Source: Betaproteobacteria bacterium
Lineage (GTDB): Bacteria > Pseudomonadota > Gammaproteobacteria > Burkholderiales > Ferrovaceae
Assembly: GCA_028870615.1 (NCBI GenBank)
Contig: JAGWPH010000259.1
Location: 1 to 7,117 of the forward strand
Reading direction: 5' to 3'
Length of the DNA stretch: 7,117 nucleotides
Both the position numbers and the translations under genes were made by a program. Each line of letters starts with the position of its first letter. The stretch's first letter is position 1. The notes beneath the pieces are model-generated. The model was not told where the DNA came from and ran no database searches. It saw only the letters and a list, made by a program, of their open reading frames with translations. Of this stretch, positions 1 through 7,117 are shown in pieces.

Positions 1-1
1 C

Positions 2-1858
2 ATTGATAACGCAGCGGATGAAGCGCTGGGTGGCTATGCCACCCGTATGGACGTCACTCTGCATGTCGATGGCTCAGTCACGGTGGAGGATGATGGGCGA
101 GGCATTCCAGTGGGTATGCACCCCGAAGAAAAGGAACCCACCGTACAACTGGTGTTTACCCGCCTGCATGCGGGGGGGAAATTCGACAAAAAGGGAAACG
201 AAGGGGCCTACGCCTTTTCGGGTGGTCTGCATGGTGTTGGGGTATCGGTCACTAATGCGCTCTCCAGTAGGCTCGAAGTCACCGTCAAACGAGACGGCAA
301 AGTGTATCGCATTGTCTTTGCCGATGGAGACGTGATTGAAAAACTGAAAACCGTAGGCACTTGTCCAACCAGTGTTTCCGGAACGCTGATCCGTTCCGTT
401 CCGAACCCGCGCTACTTTGATTCTCCCGATGTTTCGTTACAGGAACTTGAACGTTCGTTGCGCGCCAAGGCGGTTCTGCTGCCAGGCGTGAATGTGGTCC
501 TGCACGTGGAAAATGACAAGGTCGCGCCGATCCGGACTTGGCATTATCCAGACGGGCTGAAAGGTTATCTGGAAGAGATCACCGAACAGCAGGAGCCGGT
601 GGCTCCCATTTTTACGGATCAACGGTATGTGGAACATCGATCCGACTCGGACAGTTTCGCTGAAGGGGAAGGTGCGGCCTGGTCGTTTGGCTGGTATGAG
701 ACAAGCGCTGGGCAAGGGGAATCCTACGTCAATCTGATTCCTACGGCAGCGGGGGGGACGCATGAGGCAGGTTTGCGGACCGGCGTTTTTGAAGCGATGA
801 AATCCTTTATCGAGCATCACGGGTTGTTGCCGCGTGGGGTGCGTTTGCAAATGGAAGATGTGTCGGCGCGTCTGCACTATGTACTTTCCACGCGCATCCT
901 GGATCCCCAGTTTCAAGGCCAGACAAAGGAAAAACTGACAAGCCGCGATGCCCTGAAGCTAGTTTCTGGCATGGTGCGAGATCCATTAGAGGTCTGGCTT
1001 AACGGGCATGTGGAATGGGGCAAAAAAATTGCCGAAGTAGTGATTCGACAGGCATTGGCCCGTATGAAGTCAGGCCAGAAAGTAGAAAAGAGAAAAGGCA
1101 GCGGGGTTGCGGTATTGCCGGGAAAGCTGACCGACTGTGAATCGGATGATGTCATTGAACGCGAGATTTTTCTGGTAGAAGGTGATTCTGCCGGCGGTTC
1201 AGCCAAGCTCGCCCGTAACAAACATTCTCAGGCTATCCTGCCCTTGCGTGGCAAGGTTCTCAATACCTTTGAAGTGGACAGGGACCGTTTATTTGCCAAT
1301 ACCGAGATTCATGACATTGCCGTAGCAGTAGGCGTCGATCCACATGGGCCTGAAGATGCTCCCGATCTGTCCGGGCTGCGCTACCAACGTATCATCATCA
1401 TGTCGGATGCTGACGTAGATGGGAGTCACATCAAGGTGCTGTTGCTGACCCTGTTCTTCATGCATTTTCCGGCCCTGATCGCGGGAGGGCATGTCTGTGT
1501 GGCAAGTCCTCCTTTGTTTCGCATTGATGTTCCTCCTCACGGCAAGCGTCCGGCACGTAAGCTGTATGCGTTGGACGATGGAGAACTGGAAGCCATTGAG
1601 GACCGTCTGACCAAGGAAGGTGTTCGTCCGGGTAGTTGGTCGGTGGGCCGTTTCAAGGGTTTGGGTGAAATGAACCCAGAACAGTTATGGGACACCACGA
1701 TGAATCCGGATACACGGCGTGTCCTACCCGTCAGAATTATGAATCAGGCACGATCTGAAGCACATACAGTGTTTTCAAAACTGATGGGTAAAGGAGAGGC
1801 TGGCGCCCGACGCGAATGGATGGAACAACATGGCACCGATGTCGAGGTAGATATTTGA
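2..1858 (+). CDS. parE: DNA topoisomerase IV subunit B (ParE), N terminus cut by the window edge
   Basis: ATPase subunit of topoisomerase IV; with ParC it uses ATP-driven strand passage to decatenate daughter chromosomes in the cytoplasm. The frame is open to the left edge and reads IDNAADEAL before the first ATG at 47, so that ATG is internal and the start lies outside. About 618 residues are visible (E. coli ParE is 630). The GHKL ATPase shows the Asn of 'DNAADEAL', 'DDGRGIPV' (nt 89-112) and the lid 'GGLHGVG' (221-241). The QTK loop 'GQTKEKL' has its Lys at 926-928. The TOPRIM domain has '[10 protein letters not shown]' (catalytic Glu at 1178-1180) and the metal-binding 'DADVDG' (1406-1423), followed by '[10 protein letters not shown]'. 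The catalytic Glu that precedes 'IDN' in the family is just outside the window. ParE rather than GyrB is supported by the absence of the large C-terminal insert found in proteobacterial GyrB, the 'LNTFEV' segment and the adjacent parC. The frame is intact and ends in TGA overlapping the parC start. Confidence 0.96.
   Translation: MDNAADEALGGYATRMDVTLHVDGSVTVEDDGRGIPVGMHPEEKEPTVQLVFTRLHAGGKFDKKGNEGAYAFSGGLHGVGVSVTNALSSRLEVTVKRDGKVYRIVFADGDVIEKLKTVGTCPTSVSGTLIRSVPNPRYFDSPDVSLQELERSLRAKAVLLPGVNVVLHVENDKVAPIRTWHYPDGLKGYLEEITEQQEPVAPIFTDQRYVEHRSDSDSFAEGEGAAWSFGWYETSAGQGESYVNLIPTAAGGTHEAGLRTGVFEAMKSFIEHHGLLPRGVRLQMEDVSARLHYVLSTRILDPQFQGQTKEKLTSRDALKLVSGMVRDPLEVWLNGHVEWGKKIAEVVIRQALARMKSGQKVEKRKGSGVAVLPGKLTDCESDDVIEREIFLVEGDSAGGSAKLARNKHSQAILPLRGKVLNTFEVDRDRLFANTEIHDIAVAVGVDPHGPEDAPDLSGLRYQRIIIMSDADVDGSHIKVLLLTLFFMHFPALIAGGHVCVASPPLFRIDVPPHGKRPARKLYALDDGELEAIEDRLTKEGVRPGSWSVGRFKGLGEMNPEQLWDTTMNPDTRRVLPVRIMNQARSEAHTVFSKLMGKGEAGARREWMEQHGTDVEVDI
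1844..1848 (+). promoter_or_regulatory. Ribosome binding site of parC, within the end of parE
   Basis: GAGGT lies 9 bases before the ATG at 1858 and matches the anti-Shine-Dalgarno sequence of 16S rRNA. It decides the parC start: an in-frame ATG at 1816 would add 14 residues, but the nearest purine-rich site (AAGGAGAGG, 1791-1799) is 16 bases from it, which is too far. Start 1858 also gives the TGATG overlap typical of translationally coupled subunit genes. Confidence 0.75.
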
Positions 1859-4218
1859 TGAGTCAGTCCAAAGGCCAACCCACTGCAGTGACGGGGGACC
1901 TCTTTTCGGCAGTTGCAGGAATTGATTCGGGCAGTGATGGGCGGGACAGTCTTGATTTGTCTGGCTTTGTAGAGCGCAGCTATCTTGAGTACGCCATGAG
2001 TGTCGTCATGGGGCGTGCTCTGCCTGATGTTGCTGATGGGCAGAAACCGGTGCAGCGCCGGATTCTGTTCGCTATGCATGAATTGGGGTTGTATCGCCCG
2101 GCGCGGCATGTCAAATCAGCGCGGGTGGTTGGTGATGTCATCGGTAAGTATCATCCCCACGGCGACATGGCCGCCTATGAAGCATTGGTGCGGCAGGCCC
2201 AGGACTTTACTCTGCGCTATCCGCTGATTGACGGGCAGGGTAACTTTGGCAGTCGTGATGGGGATGGCGCGGCAGCCATGCGCTATACCGAATGCCGGCT
2301 TACGCCACTGGCAGAACTGCTATTGTCCGAAATCAATCAGGACACGGTCGAGTTTGGGCCCAACTATGATGGATCCTTTCAGGAACCCAAATTACTCCCT
2401 GCGCGCTTGCCCATGCTCCTGCTCAATGGGGCTTCTGGCATCGGGGTTGGAATGGCTACGGAGGTTCCTTCCCATAATCTGGTTGAGGTGGGCAAAGTCG
2501 TCGTGGCTCTGTTGCGCAATCCGGATCTTTCGCTCGCCAAACTGCTCAGGACCATCAAGGGACCGGATTTCCCCGGTGGGGGTCAGATCACCTCGAGCCC
2601 TGAAGATATCGTCAACACTTACGCAAGCGGGCGTGGCATCCTTAAAACCCGGGCACGCTGGATCGTGGAGGATTTGGCCCGCGGACAATGGCGTGTCGTG
2701 ATTACCGAACTGCCACCTGGCATTTCGACGCGTGACGTGTTGGAAGATATCGAAAGGGTGACAAACCCGAAGACCCGGGAAGGCAAAAAGTCGCTTACGC
2801 CAGAGCAGTCCAATCTTAAAGCATTGTTATTGGGTGCCTTGGACCTGGTTCGGGATGAATCGGATAAACAATCACCCGTTCGACTGGTGTTCGAACCAAA
2901 GTCCAGCCGCCAGGATCAGCAGGAGTTTGTCAATTTATTGCTGGCACACACGCGTCTGGAATCAAGCCTGCCCATCAACCTGGTCCTGTTGGGTCGGGAT
3001 GGTCGTCCGCGCCAAAAAAACCTTCGCGAAATTTTGGTGGAATGGATTGATTTTCGCTATGAAACCGTGGTCCGGCGCAGCCGCTACCGGTTGAATCAGG
3101 TTGAGCGACGTGTCCACATTCTGGAAGGACGCCAGTTGGCGTTACTGCATATCGATCAGGTGATCAAGGTGATCCGTGAGTCGGATGAACCCAAGGAAGA
3201 CATCATTCGGCAGTTTGGCCTGAGCGAGGTTCAGGCAGAAGACATTCTGGAAATCCGATTACGGCAGTTGGCGCGTCTGGAAGGTGTTCGCATCGAAAAG
3301 GAGTTAAAGGTGCTGAAAACCGAACGGCGGGGATTGCAGAATATCCTCAACAGTCGTGAAGCGCAGACCGAACTCATTACTACTGAAATCGAAGCAGACA
3401 TCAAGCAGTACGGCGATGCACGACGCACTCTGATCGAAGCGGTCGAGTCTACAGTGGTCGCACCTACGGTGCTGGATGAAGCCACCACGGTTACTCTGTC
3501 ACGCAACGGCTGGATTCGATCGCGGCAGGGACATCAACTGGATGCCAGCCAGTTTGGCTATAAAGCAGGAGATGCGGCCCTGGCCGTGATGGAGACCCGT
3601 ACAGTTCAGTTCATTGTGGTACTCGATACCAGTGGCCGGGCCTATACCGTCAAAGTATCTGAAATTCCGGGTGGGCGTGGCGATGGTGTACCGATTTCCT
3701 CCCTGCTAGACCTTCAGCCGGGCGCGCGCATCAGCCAGGCGTTTGCGGTTGCTCCCGGGGAACGCTTTCTTGTGGCCGGCTCGGGTGGAGCAGGGTTTTT
3801 GGTGATGGCTGAGGATTTGGTTTCGCGGGTCAAGGCCGGGAAAGCATTCATGTCGCTTGAATCAGACGAAACGCCCATTGCTCCAGTATGTTATTACCCC
3901 GAGGCTACGCATGTGGCAGCGTTGTCTGAAAAAGGACGGTTGCTGATTTTTGGGCTGGGGGAGATCAAGACGATGCCGCGTGGGCGGGGTGTCATCCTGA
4001 TGGGTCTCGACAAGGGGGAAAAACTCCTGGCAGTAGGCCTGATCACGCTCGATGGTTTGATCGTGCACGGAGTCAATCGATCAGGTACAGAGGTTATCGC
4101 GAATATGGCGACCCGCGAATTGCAGCGCCATATTATGGTGCGTACTCGTAAAGGGGCCGCACTGGAATATCGGATGAAACCCAGATTCCTGGAGCCGGTA
4201 TTACCCAACAACCTGTGA
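1858..4218 (+). CDS. parC: DNA topoisomerase IV subunit A (ParC)
   Basis: Breakage-reunion subunit of topoisomerase IV, which cuts both DNA strands through a tyrosine ester and works with ParE. From ATG 1858 it is 786 residues (E. coli ParC is 752). The winged-helix domain carries 'KPVQRR', '[17 protein letters not shown]' and the catalytic 'AMRYTE' with Tyr143 and Arg142. '[15 protein letters not shown]' holds the DNA-intercalating Ile. A long helical dimerisation arm spans about residues 390-515. The C-terminal beta-pinwheel runs from about 544 to the end; it has no canonical GyrA box (QRRGGKG), only degenerate forms such as 'GGRGDG' and 'PRGRG', which with the parE neighbour argues for ParC rather than GyrA. 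Compared with E. coli there is an N-terminal extension of about 24 small and polar residues and an insert of about 18 residues near 302-321, both as I recall them in betaproteobacterial ParC. The quinolone-contact Ser (E. coli Ser80) is Met104 here; the acidic partner Glu108 is kept. Confidence 0.96.
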   Translation: MSQSKGQPTAVTGDLFSAVAGIDSGSDGRDSLDLSGFVERSYLEYAMSVVMGRALPDVADGQKPVQRRILFAMHELGLYRPARHVKSARVVGDVIGKYHPHGDMAAYEALVRQAQDFTLRYPLIDGQGNFGSRDGDGAAAMRYTECRLTPLAELLLSEINQDTVEFGPNYDGSFQEPKLLPARLPMLLLNGASGIGVGMATEVPSHNLVEVGKVVVALLRNPDLSLAKLLRTIKGPDFPGGGQITSSPEDIVNTYASGRGILKTRARWIVEDLARGQWRVVITELPPGISTRDVLEDIERVTNPKTREGKKSLTPEQSNLKALLLGALDLVRDESDKQSPVRLVFEPKSSRQDQQEFVNLLLAHTRLESSLPINLVLLGRDGRPRQKNLREILVEWIDFRYETVVRRSRYRLNQVERRVHILEGRQLALLHIDQVIKVIRESDEPKEDIIRQFGLSEVQAEDILEIRLRQLARLEGVRIEKELKVLKTERRGLQNILNSREAQTELITTEIEADIKQYGDARRTLIEAVESTVVAPTVLDEATTVTLSRNGWIRSRQGHQLDASQFGYKAGDAALAVMETRTVQFIVVLDTSGRAYTVKVSEIPGGRGDGVPISSLLDLQPGARISQAFAVAPGERFLVAGSGGAGFLVMAEDLVSRVKAGKAFMSLESDETPIAPVCYYPEATHVAALSEKGRLLIFGLGEIKTMPRGRGVILMGLDKGEKLLAVGLITLDGLIVHGVNRSGTEVIANMATRELQRHIMVRTRKGAALEYRMKPRFLEPVLPNNL

Positions 4219-4237
4219 TAGTCTAAAGTTTTTATAA

Positions 4238-4252
4238 ATGAGGCCGCAATAA
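4238..4252 (+). other. Four-codon mini-ORF and weak ribosome binding site directly before glgP
   Basis: The 34-base parC-glgP spacer (4219-4252) is AT-rich and holds no hairpin that I can see. Its end reads as a tiny frame, ATG-AGG-CCG-CAA-TAA (Met-Arg-Pro-Gln-stop), whose stop directly abuts the glgP ATG at 4253. The only Shine-Dalgarno-like bases for glgP are AGG at 4241-4243, inside this frame and 9 bases from the start. Whether the frame is translated is unknown; a short frame like this can arise by chance. The adjacency would allow ribosomes to re-initiate on glgP. Confidence 0.3.
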
Positions 4253-6829
4253 ATGGAAAATGGCACACTGCCCGGTACACGGTTTGTCGTTGAAACCAGT
4301 CCGAGGATTCCTGCCAAACTGAGCCGCCTGGAGGAGTTGGCCAACAACCTGTGGTACAGCTGGGATCGTCCTACACGTACCCTGTTCGCACGCCTTCACC
4401 CTCAGTTGTGGGATCTGGTGGGAGCCAACCCCATCAAATTTCTACGCCGTATTGATGAGTACAGACTGAACGAGGCGGCTGAAGATCACGCCTTTCTGAC
4501 AGCCTATAACCGGGTCCTGTCGTCCTACGACACCTACCATAACGAGCCGACACTGCACAGGCTCAACAAGCTGGCCCCCAACGATCTGGTGGCTTATTTC
4601 TGTGCGGAGTTTGGATTCCACGAAAGCTTCCCCATTTATTCCGGCGGGTTGGGGATTCTCGCTGGGGATTACTGCAAGGCTGCGAGCGATATTGGCCTGC
4701 CCTTTGTAGGAGTGGGGCTGCTCTATCGCCAGGGCTACTTCACCCAGTGCATTGATCGTGAAGGCAACCAGGTGGCCATTAATGCCGATTCCGATTTCGA
4801 TGAACTGCCGGTGCATCCTGCGCTCGATGACAGTGGTCAGGAAATCCGGGTGGCCGTGGAAATGAATGGACGCGTCATACAAGTCAAGGTGTGGTGGTCG
4901 CACATTGGCAACGTAAAAATCTACCTGCTGGACACCGATCTGAGTGAAAATTCCCAGGAAGATCGGGAAATTACCCACCGCCTTTATGGTGGCGACCGCA
5001 AAATTCGTATTGAGCAGGAAATCGTGTTGGGCATCGGGGGCGTACGTGCTTTGGTGCGTTTGGGCTTACAACCCACGGTCTGGCATATCAATGAAGGCCA
5101 CGCTGCGTTCCTGATACTGGAGCGGGCTCGGGTTATGGTCAGCGACGCCCACATGAATTTTTACACGGCGTTTGAGGCTGTAGCTGCGAGTACTGTTTTT
5201 ACAACCCACACGCCCGTTCCTGCGGGGCACGACCATTTTCGCAGGGACATGATTGCCAGCTATTTCAGTGGCCTGGACCGGGAACTGGGCATCGGTATGG
5301 ATCAATTGCTGGCTTTGGGAAACGATCCGGGAGAAAGTGAATCCGAGTTCAATATGACCGCACTGGCAATGCGTGGTTCCCGTTTTCAGAATGGCGTCTC
5401 GCGCATCCATCAGGAAGTCACGTCGCGAATTTGCTCTGGTTTCTGGCCGCAGATTCCGGTTTATGAAAATCCCATCAGCTACGTGACCAATGCAGTACAT
5501 GTACCCACCTTCCTGGCTCGGGAGTGGGCAGATCTCTTCGATCGGTTCATAGGTGGAGAATGGCGTAACCGGCTTTCCGATCGGACCTTCTGGAACAGTG
5601 TCAACGATATTCCGGACCACCTGTACTGGAGTGTCCGTCAGTCGCTCAAGTCCCAGATGCTTTATGCCATTCGACAAAGGGTATCAGTACAGCACTATCG
5701 AAATCTGGGCAATGATACTCACTTGGAGCGCCTGCTCAAACATGCCGATATGCATGAACCTAATGTGTTGACAATTGGATTTGCACGGCGCTTTGCCACC
5801 TACAAACGTGCCGATCTGTTGTTCAACAATCTGGACTGGCTACGACAGATCGTTCTGAATCCACAATATCCTGTCCTGTTCGTTTTTGCCGGAAAGGCCC
5901 ATCCGGCGGACCAGCCAGGACAGGATATTGTTCGGCGAATCCATGCCATCGCCGGTATGCCGGAATTTCAGGATAAGATTCTTTTGCTTGAGAACTACGA
6001 CATGGGCCTTGCGCGCCGATTGGTAGCCGGTGTGGATGTCTGGCTCAATACCCCCCTGTATCCCATGGAAGCCAGCGGGACGTCAGGCATGAAAGCCGGC
6101 ATCAATGGCACGCTTAATCTCAGCGTGCTGGATGGTTGGTGGGGCGAGGGTTACGATGGTAAAAATGGTTGGGCTATCCGCCCCGCGCCTGATTATCTCG
6201 ATGAAAGCCGACGTAACCAGGAAGATGCAAGAACGCTGTACGAGATCATTCAGGATCAGGTAGTGCCTCTCTATTACGATCGCGGCAAATTTGGATTTTC
6301 ACCCGGTTGGGTGGCTAAATCCAAGGCGGCCATGGCCAGCACACTGACACAATTCAATACCGGGCGGATGATGGATGAGTACCTGGGACGCTTTTATCTG
6401 ACTGCCAGCAGCCAGGGACTGAAATACTCGCGGGATGACTTCGCCGTTGCCCGTGAGTTGGCGGATTGGAAAGCCAAAATCGGCCGTTCCTGGAGTAAGA
6501 TCACCTTGCGACGCCTCGATGTACCGGTTCGGCACATCAAGTTTGGCTCCAGCATGCATCTGGAGGTTGCAGTCTATCTTGACGGGTTGCGAGCAGAAGA
6601 TGTTTGTGTGGAACTTCTGCTCAACCATGCCATTTCCCGTTCCGGACATCCAGGATTATCCCCCTTCCATTTCCAGTTTCAGGGGCCGATGGATGGCAGT
6701 CCTGAACATCTGTTTACGCTTGAACTTGAGCCAGAGCTATGCGGGCAGTTGGATTACCGAATCCGCATTTATCCTACGCATGCCCACCTGACCCATCCAT
6801 TTGAAACCGGATTAATGACTTGGCTCTGA
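4253..6829 (+). CDS. glgP: Alpha-glucan (glycogen) phosphorylase, DUF3417-containing GT35 type
   Basis: PLP-dependent GT35 enzyme that releases glucose-1-phosphate from the non-reducing ends of glycogen or maltodextrin using phosphate; cytoplasmic. It is 858 residues. An N-terminal DUF3417-like domain (about 15-130) has 'ELANNLWYSWD' and 'LWDLVGANP'. 'CAEFGFHESFPIYSGGLG' (117-134) starts the catalytic core, followed by 'VWHINEGHAAF' (277-286) and 'FTTHTPVPAGHDHF' (His319, matching the active-site His of classical phosphorylases). 'RRFATYKR' (512-519) supplies the phosphate-binding basic residues. 'EASGTSGMKAGINGT' (606-620) has the PLP Schiff-base Lys614. A beta-rich C-terminal region (about 750-858) is typical of this longer subfamily rather than of E. 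coli GlgP/MalP. It follows parC by 34 bases on the same strand, and its last 18 bases overlap the end of glgA on the other strand. The start at 4253 has a weak ribosome site, but an in-frame stop immediately upstream (4250-4252) leaves no longer alternative. No key residue is missing. Preferred chain length of the substrate cannot be told from sequence. Confidence 0.95.
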   Translation: MENGTLPGTRFVVETSPRIPAKLSRLEELANNLWYSWDRPTRTLFARLHPQLWDLVGANPIKFLRRIDEYRLNEAAEDHAFLTAYNRVLSSYDTYHNEPTLHRLNKLAPNDLVAYFCAEFGFHESFPIYSGGLGILAGDYCKAASDIGLPFVGVGLLYRQGYFTQCIDREGNQVAINADSDFDELPVHPALDDSGQEIRVAVEMNGRVIQVKVWWSHIGNVKIYLLDTDLSENSQEDREITHRLYGGDRKIRIEQEIVLGIGGVRALVRLGLQPTVWHINEGHAAFLILERARVMVSDAHMNFYTAFEAVAASTVFTTHTPVPAGHDHFRRDMIASYFSGLDRELGIGMDQLLALGNDPGESESEFNMTALAMRGSRFQNGVSRIHQEVTSRICSGFWPQIPVYENPISYVTNAVHVPTFLAREWADLFDRFIGGEWRNRLSDRTFWNSVNDIPDHLYWSVRQSLKSQMLYAIRQRVSVQHYRNLGNDTHLERLLKHADMHEPNVLTIGFARRFATYKRADLLFNNLDWLRQIVLNPQYPVLFVFAGKAHPADQPGQDIVRRIHAIAGMPEFQDKILLLENYDMGLARRLVAGVDVWLNTPLYPMEASGTSGMKAGINGTLNLSVLDGWWGEGYDGKNGWAIRPAPDYLDESRRNQEDARTLYEIIQDQVVPLYYDRGKFGFSPGWVAKSKAAMASTLTQFNTGRMMDEYLGRFYLTASSQGLKYSRDDFAVARELADWKAKIGRSWSKITLRRLDVPVRHIKFGSSMHLEVAVYLDGLRAEDVCVELLLNHAISRSGHPGLSPFHFQFQGPMDGSPEHLFTLELEPELCGQLDYRIRIYPTHAHLTHPFETGLMTWL
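6812..6829. other. Convergent 18-base overlap of the glgP and glgA 3' ends
   Basis: The two genes end inside each other. On the plus strand these bases encode Leu-Met-Thr-Trp-Leu-stop of GlgP; on the minus strand they encode Ser-Glu-Pro-Ser-His-stop of GlgA. Codon boundaries coincide on the two strands. No inverted repeat with a T-run is visible here or close by, so neither gene has an obvious intrinsic terminator and each transcript probably runs into the other gene as antisense. Confidence 0.85.
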
Positions 6830-7117
6830 GGTAGCGGCTTGGATTATCCCAGTGAGCGATTCATACACTGAGATGTATTCTGCCGCGGCCTTGTTCCAGC
6901 TGAAATCCCTGCGCATACCGTTGCGTTGGAGCGCTCTCCACTCCTTTTTCTGCTGGTAGCATGCGATCGCTCGCAGCAGCGTCGCTAACAATTGTTCTGG
7001 CGTAATCCCATCAAATGAAAATCCAGTAGCTGTTTTATTTTTCAAGGTTTTTTCGGTGCAGTCAGTGACAGTGTCGGCCAGGCCGCCAGTACGATGTACC
7101 AATGGAGGGGTACCATA
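6812..7117 (-). CDS. glgA: Glycogen synthase (GlgA), C-terminal 101 residues only
   Basis: GT5 ADP-glucose-type starch/glycogen synthase that extends alpha-1,4-glucan chains. Only the end of the C-terminal Rossmann domain is inside the window; the reading frame continues past the right edge. The visible protein opens with 'YGTPPLVHRTGGLADTV', the conserved segment just after the catalytic 'EPCGLTQ' motif of the family (which lies outside), and closes with 'DFSWNKAAAEYISVY', the family's conserved last helix. The codon at 7102-7100 is TTG and could be mistaken for a start, but it encodes the internal Leu of 'PPLVHRTGG'. Relative to E. coli GlgA the protein ends with a tail about 12 residues longer; the last five residues and the TAA stop (6814-6812) are the part overlapping glgP. 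It is the biosynthetic counterpart of the convergent glgP. The match to glycogen synthase is strong; the nucleotide-sugar preference cannot be judged from this fragment. Confidence 0.94.
   Translation of the reverse strand, partial: YGTPPLVHRTGGLADTVTDCTEKTLKNKTATGFSFDGITPEQLLATLLRAIACYQQKKEWRALQRNGMRRDFSWNKAAAEYISVYESLTGIIQAATSEPSH

Noticed and set aside
1816..1857. Upstream in-frame ATG giving a ParC longer by 14 residues
   Set aside because: The nearest ribosome site is 16 bases away, and the extra residues lie over the conserved parE end. The ATG at 1858 has GAGGT at good spacing and a TGATG overlap.
3013..3022. A7 run in parC (and another at 1022-1028 in parE) as a programmed frameshift site
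   Set aside because: Both genes are full-length in one frame across the runs, and the shifted frames soon close without any known domain.
4210..4245. TATAAA at 4233-4238 as a -10 box for a glgP promoter
   Set aside because: No acceptable -35 is found 16-18 bases upstream (AACCTG at best), and the start site would leave only about 8 bases of leader. AT-rich spacers often show such matches.
4219..4252. Terminator between parC and glgP
   Set aside because: The short T-run (TTTTT near 4229-4233) has no GC-rich inverted repeat before it.
5066..5677. 203-codon open frame on the minus strand opposite glgP
   Set aside because: It lies entirely inside the clearly conserved glgP frame, its protein resembles no family I know, and it has no context of its own. 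The same applies to the minus-strand frames at 4442-4978 and 437-916.
7100..7102. TTG as a possible start of a short minus-strand gene
   Set aside because: The frame continues to the window edge as conserved GlgA sequence (YGTPPL...), so this is an internal leucine codon.

Overview
The window looks like ordinary housekeeping chromosome from a proteobacterium. The ParE and ParC sequences resemble the betaproteobacterial (or Acidithiobacillus-like) forms more than those of E. coli: ParE has the '[18 protein letters not shown]' region, and ParC has an insert of about 18 residues around '[13 protein letters not shown]'. Base composition looks moderate, in the mid-fifties % GC by eye. The genus cannot be fixed from the sequence alone.

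Layout. Positions 2-1858 (+) hold the 3' part of parE, the ATPase/TOPRIM subunit of topoisomerase IV, cut at its N terminus by the window edge. It shares one base with parC (1858-4218, +), the DNA-cleaving subunit, in a TGATG stop/start. After a 34-base spacer comes glgP (4253-6829, +), an alpha-glucan (glycogen) phosphorylase of the type with an N-terminal DUF3417 domain. On the opposite strand, 7117-6812 holds the C-terminal end of glgA (glycogen synthase), cut by the right edge. glgP and glgA meet tail to tail and overlap by 18 bases.

How the genes work together. ParE and ParC form the heterotetrameric type II topoisomerase that unlinks daughter chromosomes, and their coupled start fits equal synthesis. 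GlgP degrades and GlgA builds the same alpha-1,4-glucan, so this end of the window is one side of a glycogen locus that probably continues to the right. The short parC-glgP gap, with no visible terminator or good promoter, suggests that glgP may be transcribed at least partly from the topoisomerase operon.

Nothing in the window points to a new defence, mobile or secretion system. There are no tRNA or rRNA genes, CRISPR arrays, insertion sequences or long repeats that I can see, and no gene-free stretch longer than 34 bases. The points most worth a second look are the methionine at the quinolone-contact position of ParC, the glgP/glgA convergent overlap, and the parC-glgP linkage.
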